From Gp6-AA40 sp035293405 (GTDB lineage: Bacteria > Acidobacteriota > Vicinamibacteria > Vicinamibacterales > UBA2999): a stretch of 64,000 nt of DNA. The position numbers and the translations under genes were made by a program. The stretch lies in NCBI GenBank assembly GCA_035293405.1, contig DATDOE010000013.1:18797-82796 (forward strand), written 5' to 3'. The notes below the pieces were generated by a model. That model did no database searches. It saw nothing but the letters and a program-made list of their open reading frames with translations, and was not told the origin of the DNA. This document shows, piece after piece, positions 43,761-52,287 of this stretch (position 1 is its first letter; each line of letters begins with the position of its first letter).

Positions 43761-45053
43761 TCAGACCGAAGTCGCCGCCCGGATTGATTCGAGCCCATGC
43801 CCACTGGGGCTCTTCTCGCGCACGCGCAGGGCGGCGGCAAAGAGAAACCCGAACAGGCTCAAGAAGAAGAACATCCACAACATCGGCTGATAGCCCATGG
43901 GATTGTCAGGGCCGGCGTGGCTCGTATCGTTCAACCTGCCTGCCGCCAGATTCGCCATCATCATCCCGATGTTCTGCACCATCGTCATCAGCCCATACCC
44001 CGTCCCCAACCGGCTGGGCTCCACGAGATACGGAACCGCGGGCCAGATCACCGCGGGGACCAGTGAGAACGCCACGCCGATCAGGACGGTCGAGACCCAC
44101 AGGCTCATCTGCGTATAGCCGAGGATCGGGAACGTCGCCGCGAGCAGCAGCGAGCCAAACGCCATGAACGCCGCCCGGTGCCCCAGCCGGTCCACCATGT
44201 AGCCGAAGAGCGGTGTCGCGAAGATCGCGGCCAGGAACACGTACCCGTTCAACGACCCCGCCTCCTGCAGAGACAACCCGTGCGCGTGCTGGAAGTACTT
44301 GATCGCGAACGTGCTGCGGAACGGGAAGATCACCGAATAGAACGTGACGCACAGGCCGACGATGTACCAGTAGGAGCGATCGAAGCGCCACAGATCGGCC
44401 AGGACGAAGCGATCCGGCGCGGCGGGCTGCGCCAGGTCGAATCGCTGCGCGGCCCGCTGCTCGAGCACGTAGTAGACGAGACAGGCCAGCACGCCGATGG
44501 CGGAGACCCCGACCGCCAGGATGAGCGGCGGCTGCCAGCCAAGCTCATAGAGCGACCTGAACCAGGTGGTCGAGAGGTCGGCGCTGTACGAGCCCGCGCG
44601 CGCGATGCTGAGATTGACGCCGAACGCGAACCCGAGCTGACGGCCGACGAACCACTGCCCGATGGCCACGGTGATGGCGACAATCATCGATTCGGCGCCG
44701 AGGCCGAAGATCAGACGGCCGGCGGCCATGACCGGAAACTGGGGCGACATCGCGGTGACGATCGTGCCGATCGTGCAGATGATCGCGAAGATCAGCGTCG
44801 AGAGCCTGGTCCCGAACCGATCGACGATGATGCCGCCGATGAGGACCATGATGATGTTCGGGAAGCTGTAGATGGCATTGAGCGTCCCGATTTGTGTATC
44901 GCTGAACCCCAGCAGCCGCTGGAGCGAGTCGGCCACCGGCCCAATCGAGTCGTAGGCGTAGTAGTTGCCGAACATCGCGACGCTGATCGCGACGAGGACG
45001 GCCCATCGCCAGGAGGCAGGCGGCGGGTTCTTGGGCGTGAGAAATGGAGGCAC
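43761..45053 (-). CDS. Major facilitator superfamily transporter
   Basis: 430 residues with about 12 membrane helices, including WAVLVAISVAMFGNYYAYD, NIIMVLIGGIIVDRFGTRLS (the loop 2-3 motif G..DRFG.R), LIFAIICTIGTIVTAM and AFMAFGSLLLAATFPILGYT. A long loop around residues 190-230 is charged. Resembles the ACS/oxalate-formate type of symporter in overall pattern, but the substrate is not readable. The final residues (KSPSGHGLESIRAA) are cytoplasmic. It ends near the nested palindrome, which may terminate transcription. Confidence 0.92.
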   Translation of the reverse strand: MPPFLTPKNPPPASWRWAVLVAISVAMFGNYYAYDSIGPVADSLQRLLGFSDTQIGTLNAIYSFPNIIMVLIGGIIVDRFGTRLSTLIFAIICTIGTIVTAMSPQFPVMAAGRLIFGLGAESMIVAITVAIGQWFVGRQLGFAFGVNLSIARAGSYSADLSTTWFRSLYELGWQPPLILAVGVSAIGVLACLVYYVLEQRAAQRFDLAQPAAPDRFVLADLWRFDRSYWYIVGLCVTFYSVIFPFRSTFAIKYFQHAHGLSLQEAGSLNGYVFLAAIFATPLFGYMVDRLGHRAAFMAFGSLLLAATFPILGYTQMSLWVSTVLIGVAFSLVPAVIWPAVPYLVEPSRLGTGYGLMTMVQNIGMMMANLAAGRLNDTSHAGPDNPMGYQPMLWMFFFLSLFGFLFAAALRVREKSPSGHGLESIRAATSV

Positions 45054-45280
45054 ACGATCCTCTCGTCTGGAAACAAAACTACCCTATTGTCATGCTCGCG
45101 GATCGTTCAGACGCATCTGTCGGTCCGCGATCGCCTCGCCGCCGCAGCCTCGCCGCGCACCACGGAGGAACGCCAATGAATCCACGCGTCGCGCGACCGC
45201 CGCGTGGCCCACGTCTTGCTTTCCGCGAGACGTCACACGACCGCAACAATCATGCATCACAATCCGAAGGGAGCGTCCTG

Positions 45281-45541
45281 ATGCCACGAGCCGCAAAGTC
45301 CCAGAGCGCCACATCAACCGGTCCTCGGTTGGTGACCGCGTCCAACCGCATCCCATCTCCTGACACCGCGCCCTCGCTTCACGAGCAGATCGCCCGGCGA
45401 GCCTACGAGCTGTTCCTGCACGAAGGTGGCGGGCACGGCCGTGACGTCCATCACTGGCTGCGAGCCGAGCAGGAACTGCTCGAGTCGCAGACACCCGCAC
45501 GTCCGACCAGACGAGTTGCCGCCACGCGCGCGAAGGCCTAG
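45281..45541 (+). CDS. DUF2934 family protein
   Basis: 86 residues from ATG 45281, preceded by AAGGGAG. ATG 45176, preceded by GGAGG, would add 35 residues and cannot be excluded. A basic, Ser/Thr-rich start leads to LHEQIARRAYELFLHEGGGH then GRDVHHWLRAEQELL, the core of DUF2934, a short helix-rich domain of unknown role common in acidobacteria and proteobacteria. Ends in a basic ARPTRRVAATRAKA tail. Confidence 0.8.
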   Translation: MPRAAKSQSATSTGPRLVTASNRIPSPDTAPSLHEQIARRAYELFLHEGGGHGRDVHHWLRAEQELLESQTPARPTRRVAATRAKA

Positions 45542-45612
45542 CCGGTCAGAGCGCACGACAGTCTCATCTGTGAGCACGGCCGCGCCCGGGGTACGCTAGA
45601 CCCTCGACTTCG

Positions 45613-46518
45613 ATGACCGTCGCCACGACCATGCCGGCCTGGCTCGAGCCAATGGCCGCGACGCTGACACAGGATCGTTTCGGCGGACCCGACTGGCTGT
45701 TCGAGCGCAAGTTCGACGGCATCCGGCTGCTGGCGTACAAGGACCGCGCCGGCGTGCGGTTGTTCTCGCGCAATCAGCTGCCGCAGGATCTGCCGGCGCT
45801 GTCCGAGGCGATCGCGAACCTTCCCGTCGAAGACGCCATTCTGGACGGCGAGATGACGTGGGATCGCAAGAGTGGTTACCACGTGTTCGACATCCTCTGG
45901 CTGAACGGACGGGACGTGACCCAGCGTCCGCTTGAAGAGCGGCGTGCGCTGCTGCAGACGCTTCCGCTCGAGCCGCCGCTCCACCGCGTGGAGCTCGTGG
46001 ACGGGGAGCAACCGTGGGAGCGTGCCTGCCGCGAGGGCTGGGAAGGGGTGATCGCGAAGCGACGCGGCTCGCCGTACGAGCATCGCCGCTCGAAGCACTG
46101 GCTGAAGATGAAGTGCGAAGCGTCTCAGGAGCTGGTGGTGGGCGGGTTCACCGATCCCCAAGGGTCGCGGGTCGGTCTGGGCGCGCTGCTCGTCGGCCAC
46201 TACGAAGGCAGCGACTTCGTCTTTGCCGGCAAGGTCGGCACCGGTTTCGACACCACGCTCCTGCTGGATCTGCGACGCCGCCTCGATGCCCTGGAGGTGC
46301 CCTCGTCACCGTTTACCAAGGCCACAGGATTGCCCAGGCTCCGCGCCCACTGGGTGCGCCCGGACATCGTCGTGCAAGTCGCGTTCATCGAGTGGACCGT
46401 GCACGGGAAGCTCCGTCACCCACGGCTCATCGGCGTCCGCTTCGACAAGGACGCACGCGACATCACCCGCCTTCGCACCGCCGGTGCTTCGGCGCGGCAC
46501 GCGAGTGAGCAGCCGTGA
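45613..46518 (+). CDS. ATP-dependent DNA ligase, LigD ligase-domain type
   Basis: 301 residues. The nucleotidyltransferase Lys sits in FERKFDGIR (Lys33 with DG and R), followed by FSRNQ, DGEMTWD, FDILWLNGRDV and GVIAKRRGSPYEHRRSKHWL (motifs III-V). The C-terminal OB-fold part (GHYEGSDFVFAGKVGTGFDT) is present. This is the stand-alone ligase part of LigD, sealing breaks in bacterial end joining. The polymerase gene overlaps its last four bases. Ku was not seen in the window. Confidence 0.92.
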   Translation: MTVATTMPAWLEPMAATLTQDRFGGPDWLFERKFDGIRLLAYKDRAGVRLFSRNQLPQDLPALSEAIANLPVEDAILDGEMTWDRKSGYHVFDILWLNGRDVTQRPLEERRALLQTLPLEPPLHRVELVDGEQPWERACREGWEGVIAKRRGSPYEHRRSKHWLKMKCEASQELVVGGFTDPQGSRVGLGALLVGHYEGSDFVFAGKVGTGFDTTLLLDLRRRLDALEVPSSPFTKATGLPRLRAHWVRPDIVVQVAFIEWTVHGKLRHPRLIGVRFDKDARDITRLRTAGASARHASEQP

Positions 46519-47402
46519 TCACGCATCCCGAGAAAGTGCTCTTTCCGGATGACGGGATCACCAAGGGCGATCTCGCGGCCTACTACGAGGCGATGGCGCC
46601 TGTCATGCTGCCGCACCTGCGCGGGCGGCCGATCACGATGGAGCGATATCCGGCGGGCATCGGCAACAAGGGGTTCTGGCAGAAGGACGTCTCGAAGGGA
46701 TTTCCGGCGTGGCTGGAGCGCGTCGAGGTTCCGAAGAAGGACGGTGTCGTCCATCACCCCATCGTCACCGACACGCGATCGCTACTGTGGATCACCAACC
46801 AGAACACCATCACCCAGCATGTCTGCACATCGCGGGTGCCGGATCTCGATCACCCTGATATCTGCGTGTTCGATCTGGATCCGTCGGAGGAGGATTGGGC
46901 CGCGGTGCGCGCCGCGGCGATCGGCGTGCGCGACCTGCTCGAGGAGCTCACGCTGCGGTCGTGGGTCAAGACGTCTGGCTCGAAGGGCTTTCATATCGTC
47001 GTTCGCCTCGACGGTAAAGCGGAGACGGGACAGGTTGCGTCCTTTGCCAACGCCGTGGGGGCGCTGCTCGTTCGGCGCGCGCCCGATCACCTCACACAAG
47101 AGTTCAGCAAGGCCGATCGCCGCGGGCGGATCTATGTCGACACCGGAAGGAACGGGTACAGCGCGACCTTCGCGGCCGCCTATACCGTGCGCGCGAAGCG
47201 CGGCGCGCCGGTGTCGGCGCCGTGCACATGGGAGGAGATCGAACGCGGCACGGTCGATCCGGGGACGTTCACGCTGCGGAACATGCCGGACCGAATCGAG
47301 ACGGTTGGCGACCTGTGGGCAGACATGAGGCGCGGTGGCCGATCGCTGAAACGCCCGATCGAGAAGCTGCGCCGACTGCTGGAGCACGCGCCTTCCCACT
47401 GA
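46515..47402 (+). CDS. LigD-type DNA polymerase (primase-like domain)
   Basis: 295 residues from GTG 46515, overlapping the ligase stop (GTGA). This is the archaeo-eukaryotic primase fold of LigD: PVMLPHLRGRPITMERYPAG, CVFDLDPSEEDW with the metal Asp pair, SWVKTSGSKGFHIVVRL, and RRGRIYVDTGRNGYSATFAA with the third acidic residue. It fills gaps and adds nucleotides during end joining. In LigD of mycobacteria the two activities are in one protein; here they are two coupled genes, and no phosphoesterase domain is present. Confidence 0.92.
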   Translation: MITHPEKVLFPDDGITKGDLAAYYEAMAPVMLPHLRGRPITMERYPAGIGNKGFWQKDVSKGFPAWLERVEVPKKDGVVHHPIVTDTRSLLWITNQNTITQHVCTSRVPDLDHPDICVFDLDPSEEDWAAVRAAAIGVRDLLEELTLRSWVKTSGSKGFHIVVRLDGKAETGQVASFANAVGALLVRRAPDHLTQEFSKADRRGRIYVDTGRNGYSATFAAAYTVRAKRGAPVSAPCTWEEIERGTVDPGTFTLRNMPDRIETVGDLWADMRRGGRSLKRPIEKLRRLLEHAPSH

Positions 47403-47699
47403 TTGCGCATCGCCCGCCCCAAGACCCGAGTCGGTCTCGACGAGCCCTAGTTCCACGTCGCGAACAATAGCAGCGTCGAGGTCGCAGACCGGTCTGGTCA
47501 AAGCAATCACAACGCGCGTGTTCCTGCTGGCCACATATCCAGAGGCTGGCCGTTGGCGCGACCGCGACATGCGCCCTGACGTTCTACGTTTCCCGTGGGC
47601 GAGCACGTCATCGCGTATAGACTCGACGGAGACGACGAGCTCGTTCTGCGAGTGCTCTGAAGGAGCCGGGACATTGAGGCGATTCTGCGCGACCGGTAG
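47403..47699 (+). pseudogene. Decayed RelE/ParE-type toxin gene
   Basis: Starting with TTG directly after the polymerase stop, pieces of a ParE-like chain can be read in succession: LRIARPKTRVGLDEP, TAG stop, FHVANNSSVEVADR in frame 0; LVKAITTRVFLLATYPEAGR then WRDRDMRPDVLRF in frame +1; FPVGEHVIAYRLDGDDELVL RVL, TGA stop, RSRDIEAILRDR and a final TAG in frame 0. Order, spacing and length (99 codons) fit the ParE fold, including the conserved FPVG.H.I.YR block. Two shifts and two stops make it inactive. No antitoxin gene is visible. Confidence 0.72.
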
Positions 47700-47780
47700 A
47701 CACCACGAGAAAATCCTCGACGTGGCTCTTACCAATCGCATCGAGATCAACGAAGTGAATTCGGGGATGGAGGACGTAGT

Positions 47781-49619
47781 TTAGGAACGCTCGATCGTCT
47801 TCATCAGCTCGATCAAGCGGGCTGCACTGTAGACGGCGAGCATACGTTTGAAGACTGAAAGCGATGAAAAGGAAATCGCTCGGAGCGTGTGGAACAAGAG
47901 AGCCGGTCGGTACTCGTCTATGAATGCTACTCGACGCGCTGCACTCTCGAACTGCTGCACCTGTGCGGCCTTGTGTCTCAAGACCTGAATAAGCCGTAAG
48001 CAAAGCCGCACGTTGGCGTCGAAATCCGTCTCTCGAGTCCAGGGCGGATGCTGGTCCCAATCGGGCGAGAGCAAGTGATCTTCGAGCTTGCGCCAAATCC
48101 TAATCTGCGTCCATGAAAGATCGAGGGCAGGTAGCTGAGACTCAGGGGTGTTCTCCTGGCGGTCCATAAGTGCGAATTTGATCTCAGCTTCTAGCCGCGC
48201 GAAGTCCTGCAACGCGTGTCCATGGCGCTGAAACATCGCGAAGTCGATGAAGAACGGGTGCTCCTTCGCCTCGAGCCACAAGAGTGCATTGTTAGCGTTC
48301 AGGTCGCCGTGCGAGGGCGCCAAAACCATGGACATTGGCTGGTCCAGCAACGCCACGCCGACGGGCCATTTGTGCCTTTCGACGAACTGCCGCATTCGCT
48401 CCCGATCGGCGGTCCATTCGCGAAACAAGCGATTCCCCAAGACGCCTTCCCGCCCTTCGAGAAAGCTCAGGATATAGCCTTTCACCTTTCCTGACAGCCG
48501 GTACGGCGGGTAGTCCGGATAGCTTCGATCCGGGCCATCCTCGGTCGACCACGGGCGCAACACTTTACGTTGAACGAACTCCGGCCTCGTGTACCACTCG
48601 CGGCAGAGCCACTCAAGCGTCATTTCCAGAGCCTTGACACGAAACCCATTGGCCGCCTCGTCGTCGGTCCCGCGTAGCTCCAGCTGAGTGTTCTCTGTGA
48701 GGGCAGCGAGACGGGCTGGAGAACCAATCAGCGCTGCTTCCAGATCCATCACGGCACCGAATTTTTCGCCGCCGAGGAACTCATAGCAGATCGCGGACCA
48801 CGACCCGAACGACACCGCGTGGCTACCATCCTTGATCGGCACGTCCGGTTCCACCAGCGCTGGGATGTGCATCCGGTAGCCTGGGACACCTGACGGCACA
48901 AGTGCGTGCCGCGACGCCTCCTCCTTGATCTTCCAGCTGTCGCTAATATGGCTGATTTTAATGACGTACTCGCGCCGACTCGCATCTGCCCCAGACTTGC
49001 TTCGACGGACACGAAAGACCTTTGCTCCCGAGAGACCGGGCGCCAGCTTGTCAACGTGGCAGTCCGGCCATGTGAACACGCGGCCGACGAGTTGAGCCAC
49101 CACAAGCAGGCTGGCCGAGACGTGGCGGTTTTCATCCAGCCCGCGCAGTTGCTCGCGAAGCGACGGGTCTCTGCTGGCACTGATAGTGGGGACCTTGCGA
49201 TACCATTGCAGACACGCACGCAACTGCGGAAGTACTGTCTCTTTCGCAGAGCCCTTGGAGCCTTTCGGAGGGCATTTGATCAGCAACACGCCGCGCGCGA
49301 TCTCTTCTCGAACGTTCGGGATGTCCTTCTCGTGCACGCAGGCGATATGGGCCATGCTCAGCTGCTGACGAAGGTCCATCAAATAGCGATCAAGCATCGC
49401 GTTTGCGACCGCGTCCGAGCTAGGGAGGTTGTCGGAAATCAGCACGAGCCGTACGCTGCCAGGGTAGATACGTTCGAGCGACTGAAGGATCGCCTTCATC
49501 CGGTCGAACGTAGAGGCCCGTTCGATCTGGACGACGAATTCCTCATCGATGAGCGTCTTGAGCGCCTTGAAGCGGGCGTCGTCGTCCTCGCCGATGACCA
49601 CGTACGCGGGAGTCGCCAT
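47781..49619 (-). CDS. Receiver-like domain fused to APH-like kinase domain
   Basis: 612 residues. ATG 49619 follows AAAGGAGG and begins a clean domain. Residues 1-145 look like a receiver: acidic pocket VVIGEDDDA, Asp63 in LVLISDNLP at the phosphorylation position, Lys115 in LLIKCPP. Residues 185-560 have a phosphotransferase fold: GLSGAKVFRV, Lys221 in YVIKIS, a hinge-like AICYEFLGG, HGDLNANNALL (Asp439, Asn444) and FFIDF (Asp459). All key kinase residues are present. The C-terminal 80 residues are helical. It is last in the signalling operon, so it is a possible output kinase. Substrate unknown. Confidence 0.8.
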   Translation of the reverse strand: MATPAYVVIGEDDDARFKALKTLIDEEFVVQIERASTFDRMKAILQSLERIYPGSVRLVLISDNLPSSDAVANAMLDRYLMDLRQQLSMAHIACVHEKDIPNVREEIARGVLLIKCPPKGSKGSAKETVLPQLRACLQWYRKVPTISASRDPSLREQLRGLDENRHVSASLLVVAQLVGRVFTWPDCHVDKLAPGLSGAKVFRVRRSKSGADASRREYVIKISHISDSWKIKEEASRHALVPSGVPGYRMHIPALVEPDVPIKDGSHAVSFGSWSAICYEFLGGEKFGAVMDLEAALIGSPARLAALTENTQLELRGTDDEAANGFRVKALEMTLEWLCREWYTRPEFVQRKVLRPWSTEDGPDRSYPDYPPYRLSGKVKGYILSFLEGREGVLGNRLFREWTADRERMRQFVERHKWPVGVALLDQPMSMVLAPSHGDLNANNALLWLEAKEHPFFIDFAMFQRHGHALQDFARLEAEIKFALMDRQENTPESQLPALDLSWTQIRIWRKLEDHLLSPDWDQHPPWTRETDFDANVRLCLRLIQVLRHKAAQVQQFESAARRVAFIDEYRPALLFHTLRAISFSSLSVFKRMLAVYSAARLIELMKTIERS

Positions 49620-49623
49620 GGGA

Positions 49624-51111
49624 TCAGGCGTCCTCCTTTCCGTTGTCCAACGGTGCCATTCCCGATTCCTTCCAACGCTTGCGGAAGGTTTTTGTATCCA
49701 GCGCGGCAGACGCGGCCGCACGGGTCACGTTGTGCTTGAATCGCGCCAGTTTATGCTTCAGGTACGCTCGGTCAAACGCCTTCTCGATGCACGCCACCGC
49801 GGCCCGATACGGCAGGTCTAACCAGTTCTCAGGAACCGATCCTTGCAGCTCGGCGGAGAGCTCCAGCGGGATGGACTCAAGGTCGCTCCGTCCCTTGGCG
49901 ATATCACCACCACGGTTCTGAAAGTCGTTGCTCAGAAACTTACCCATATTCGGGAGTGGGAGGTGCCTGGGGAGGATGGCGTCTCCCTCACATTCGATAA
50001 CCGCGTTCTTGACGACGTTCTCCAGCTCTCTTACGTTGCCAGGAAACGGATAACTCTGCAGGATGACCTTGGCTTCACGCGTGAGCTGCAGAGGGCGGTT
50101 GCCCTTGTGCAACTCCAGAAAATGGGTCACCAGCAGTGGAATATCTCCCGGCCTCTCGCGAAGTGGTGGAACGTGCACGGTAACTTCCGCGATCCGATGG
50201 AATAGATCGCGCCGAAATCGGCCTCGGTTCACATCCTCCGCCAGCTCACGATTGGTTGCGCAGATCAGTCGCGCTCGAAACGGCAGGGTTGCCGTTCCAC
50301 CAAGTCGACGAAACTCACGTTGCTGAACGAGCCGCAGAAGTTTCCCTTGCAGCTGCAGATCGAGGTCGCCGATTTCGTCTAGAAAGAGAGTCCCGTCACT
50401 GGCGAGCTCCAAGAATCCTTTTCGGGCTTCTTTGGCATCGGTGAAGGCGCCTCTTTCGTGTCCGAACAAGGCACTCTCTATAAGCGTGGAAGGAGTCTCG
50501 CCAATATTGACCGCGACCCAAGGCTTTGTTCGTTGAGGTCCGAAGTGATGAATCGCTCTGGCGAGCAACTCTTTCCCGGTTCCGGATTCACCCAGAAGGA
50601 GCACTCGGGTCTCGTCGTGACCCATAACCTTCGCCACCTGGCGGAGTGTTGCGACGAAGGCAGGAGCGGCGCCAAGGAGCCGCTCACCTTTGTCCGTCAG
50701 CCGTTCCTCGCGAAGCAGGTCGATGAAGGCAAGAAGCGGGTCAATGTCTGACAGCAGGTCGCGAATACACGCTTTGACCCGTGCACCGTCAAGTGGCTTC
50801 GCGAGGAAGTCCCGTGCTCCGAAAGCGAAGGCGCGCGCAGCAAGCGACGCATCGAGCGTGCCGCTCATGACGACAACGGGCATGGTTGGCCAGAGCGCGC
50901 GGCACCGACGCACGAGCTCGAATCCGAAGGGGGGACCGCCGATCTCCCACAAAACGAGAGCCACCTGGAAACCCTGTGCCGCGCGAGTGAGCGACGCCTC
51001 GGCCTCTTTACCTGACGCACAGATTTCTGCGTCGAGACCCTCTGCAAACAGGATGGATCGCAGGCGATCCGCATCCCTGTGGTCGTCATCGACGACGAGT
51101 GCAGGCATCAC
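49624..51111 (-). CDS. Sigma-54-dependent response regulator with Glu at the phosphorylation position
   Basis: 495 residues. The receiver (1-120) has the acid pocket VVDDD, MSG and AKPLDG, but the usual phosphate-accepting Asp is Glu56 (LVLWEIGGPP). The AAA+ domain has GESGTGKE, GAFTDA (a variant of the sigma-54 contact loop GAFTGA), LFLDEIGD and RPGDIPLLVTHF. The C-terminal Fis-like helix-turn-helix is NVTRAAASAALDTKTFRKRW. Glu may mimic a phosphoryl group, giving an always-on or differently gated activator. The start touches the stop of the previous gene. Confidence 0.9.
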   Translation of the reverse strand: MMPALVVDDDHRDADRLRSILFAEGLDAEICASGKEAEASLTRAAQGFQVALVLWEIGGPPFGFELVRRCRALWPTMPVVVMSGTLDASLAARAFAFGARDFLAKPLDGARVKACIRDLLSDIDPLLAFIDLLREERLTDKGERLLGAAPAFVATLRQVAKVMGHDETRVLLLGESGTGKELLARAIHHFGPQRTKPWVAVNIGETPSTLIESALFGHERGAFTDAKEARKGFLELASDGTLFLDEIGDLDLQLQGKLLRLVQQREFRRLGGTATLPFRARLICATNRELAEDVNRGRFRRDLFHRIAEVTVHVPPLRERPGDIPLLVTHFLELHKGNRPLQLTREAKVILQSYPFPGNVRELENVVKNAVIECEGDAILPRHLPLPNMGKFLSNDFQNRGGDIAKGRSDLESIPLELSAELQGSVPENWLDLPYRAAVACIEKAFDRAYLKHKLARFKHNVTRAAASAALDTKTFRKRWKESGMAPLDNGKEDA

Positions 51112-52287
51112 TCACACGCCCCGGGGGATGCGGTACCTGACAACATTCCCGTTGACGTCAGGTTCGATGATCAGTCGGCCGCCGCCACGAAGCGCCACGT
51201 GTTGAATAATGGACAACCCCCACACGCGTCCAAATGCCGCATCCGCTGGCACGGCGTACCCAGAATTGATTTGTCTGGCCGCAGTCGCTTCGATCGGTCT
51301 GAACCGATCTGTTAGAGTCACTTCCACCTGGTCCTCGACTGCTCTGACCGACAGCGTGCATTCGATGGCTTCACCGTCTTCGTCCGATACTTCGGAGAGT
51401 CCCCCGACTATCAATTCATTCAGAACGATGAGCACTTCGCCATTGAACGAAAGGACTTCGACCTTTTCGACCGGTTCGACGAACGCCACTCTGGCGCGTT
51501 TCACCGTCAAGCATGATTCCAAACCCTTTACGGCATCGGTTAAGAGTCCCATGATTGAGAGATTCTCGGGTTCCCGCTGCTCGCCAACGAGTCTGTCGTG
51601 AAGCTTGGCCCATTCTTCCCTCGCCTCTCCAGCCGCCTTCTGGAGGCGACGAAGAGTTTCCATCAGGGAATCGTCAGACTCCAGGGAGAACCGCTGACTG
51701 AGTTCCGCACGAAGATCCTCGTCAGCGCCTGCCGTCGCCTGCACCAGCTGTGAAAAACAGCTAGCCAGGCGATATGCCAATCCCCTCTCAACGTGGGGCA
51801 CCAGGAGTCGTAGCCGGTTGGCCAGCGCACGTTCGCTCTCACGAACGAGAATCCTATCGAGTGACTTCAGGACCTGTGCCTGAAGCGTCTCAGGCTGAAA
51901 TGGCTTTCCTATGAAGTCGACGGCGCCGGCGCGGATGGCCTTCGCGTTCCAATCGTGTGCCTTGAAGGCCGAAATCACGATCATTTCCTTGGCCGCCCTG
52001 GCCTTCTGTGCTCGTTCCAGGAGCTCCAGGCCGAACTCCGGCTGTTCGTGCCGGTCGGTCTTGTTCCTTGGTAGGTTCAGATCGACCAGCATGATGTCGA
52101 ACGGGAACGCAGTTTCCGAGGCAATGTCTAAAAGGTCGTCGGCATCGTCTGCCCACATCGCCTGGACCACCTCGAAGCGGTCGATTCCGCGTCGAGCCTT
52201 CTTTGCCTCGTCGATTGTTTCTAGGTAGCGCACCATGTCCCTCAACTGGTGCGGCCGATCTTCCACAACGAGCACGCGGGGAATCAT
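51112..52287 (-). CDS. Response regulator with C-terminal ATPase-like domain
   Basis: 391 residues. The receiver (1-150) has Asp69 in IMLVDLNLP, acid residues in VVEDRP, ISAF and GKPFQPE, all as expected for a working receiver. A helical region (150-250) is followed by a degenerate histidine-kinase-type ATPase fold: LNELIVGGLSEV for the N box and RVWGLSIIQHVALRGGGRLI for the last Gly box; the usual DxG is DRF. There is no phospho-accepting His. Its start overlaps the kinase stop by four bases (ATGA), so the two proteins are probably partners. Confidence 0.85.
   Translation of the reverse strand: MIPRVLVVEDRPHQLRDMVRYLETIDEAKKARRGIDRFEVVQAMWADDADDLLDIASETAFPFDIMLVDLNLPRNKTDRHEQPEFGLELLERAQKARAAKEMIVISAFKAHDWNAKAIRAGAVDFIGKPFQPETLQAQVLKSLDRILVRESERALANRLRLLVPHVERGLAYRLASCFSQLVQATAGADEDLRAELSQRFSLESDDSLMETLRRLQKAAGEAREEWAKLHDRLVGEQREPENLSIMGLLTDAVKGLESCLTVKRARVAFVEPVEKVEVLSFNGEVLIVLNELIVGGLSEVSDEDGEAIECTLSVRAVEDQVEVTLTDRFRPIEATAARQINSGYAVPADAAFGRVWGLSIIQHVALRGGGRLIIEPDVNGNVVRYRIPRGV

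Noticed and set aside
46782..47750. Minus-strand ORF opposite the LigD polymerase
   Set aside because: It is antisense to a well-supported gene and has no recognisable motifs; its first part lies over the ParE relic.
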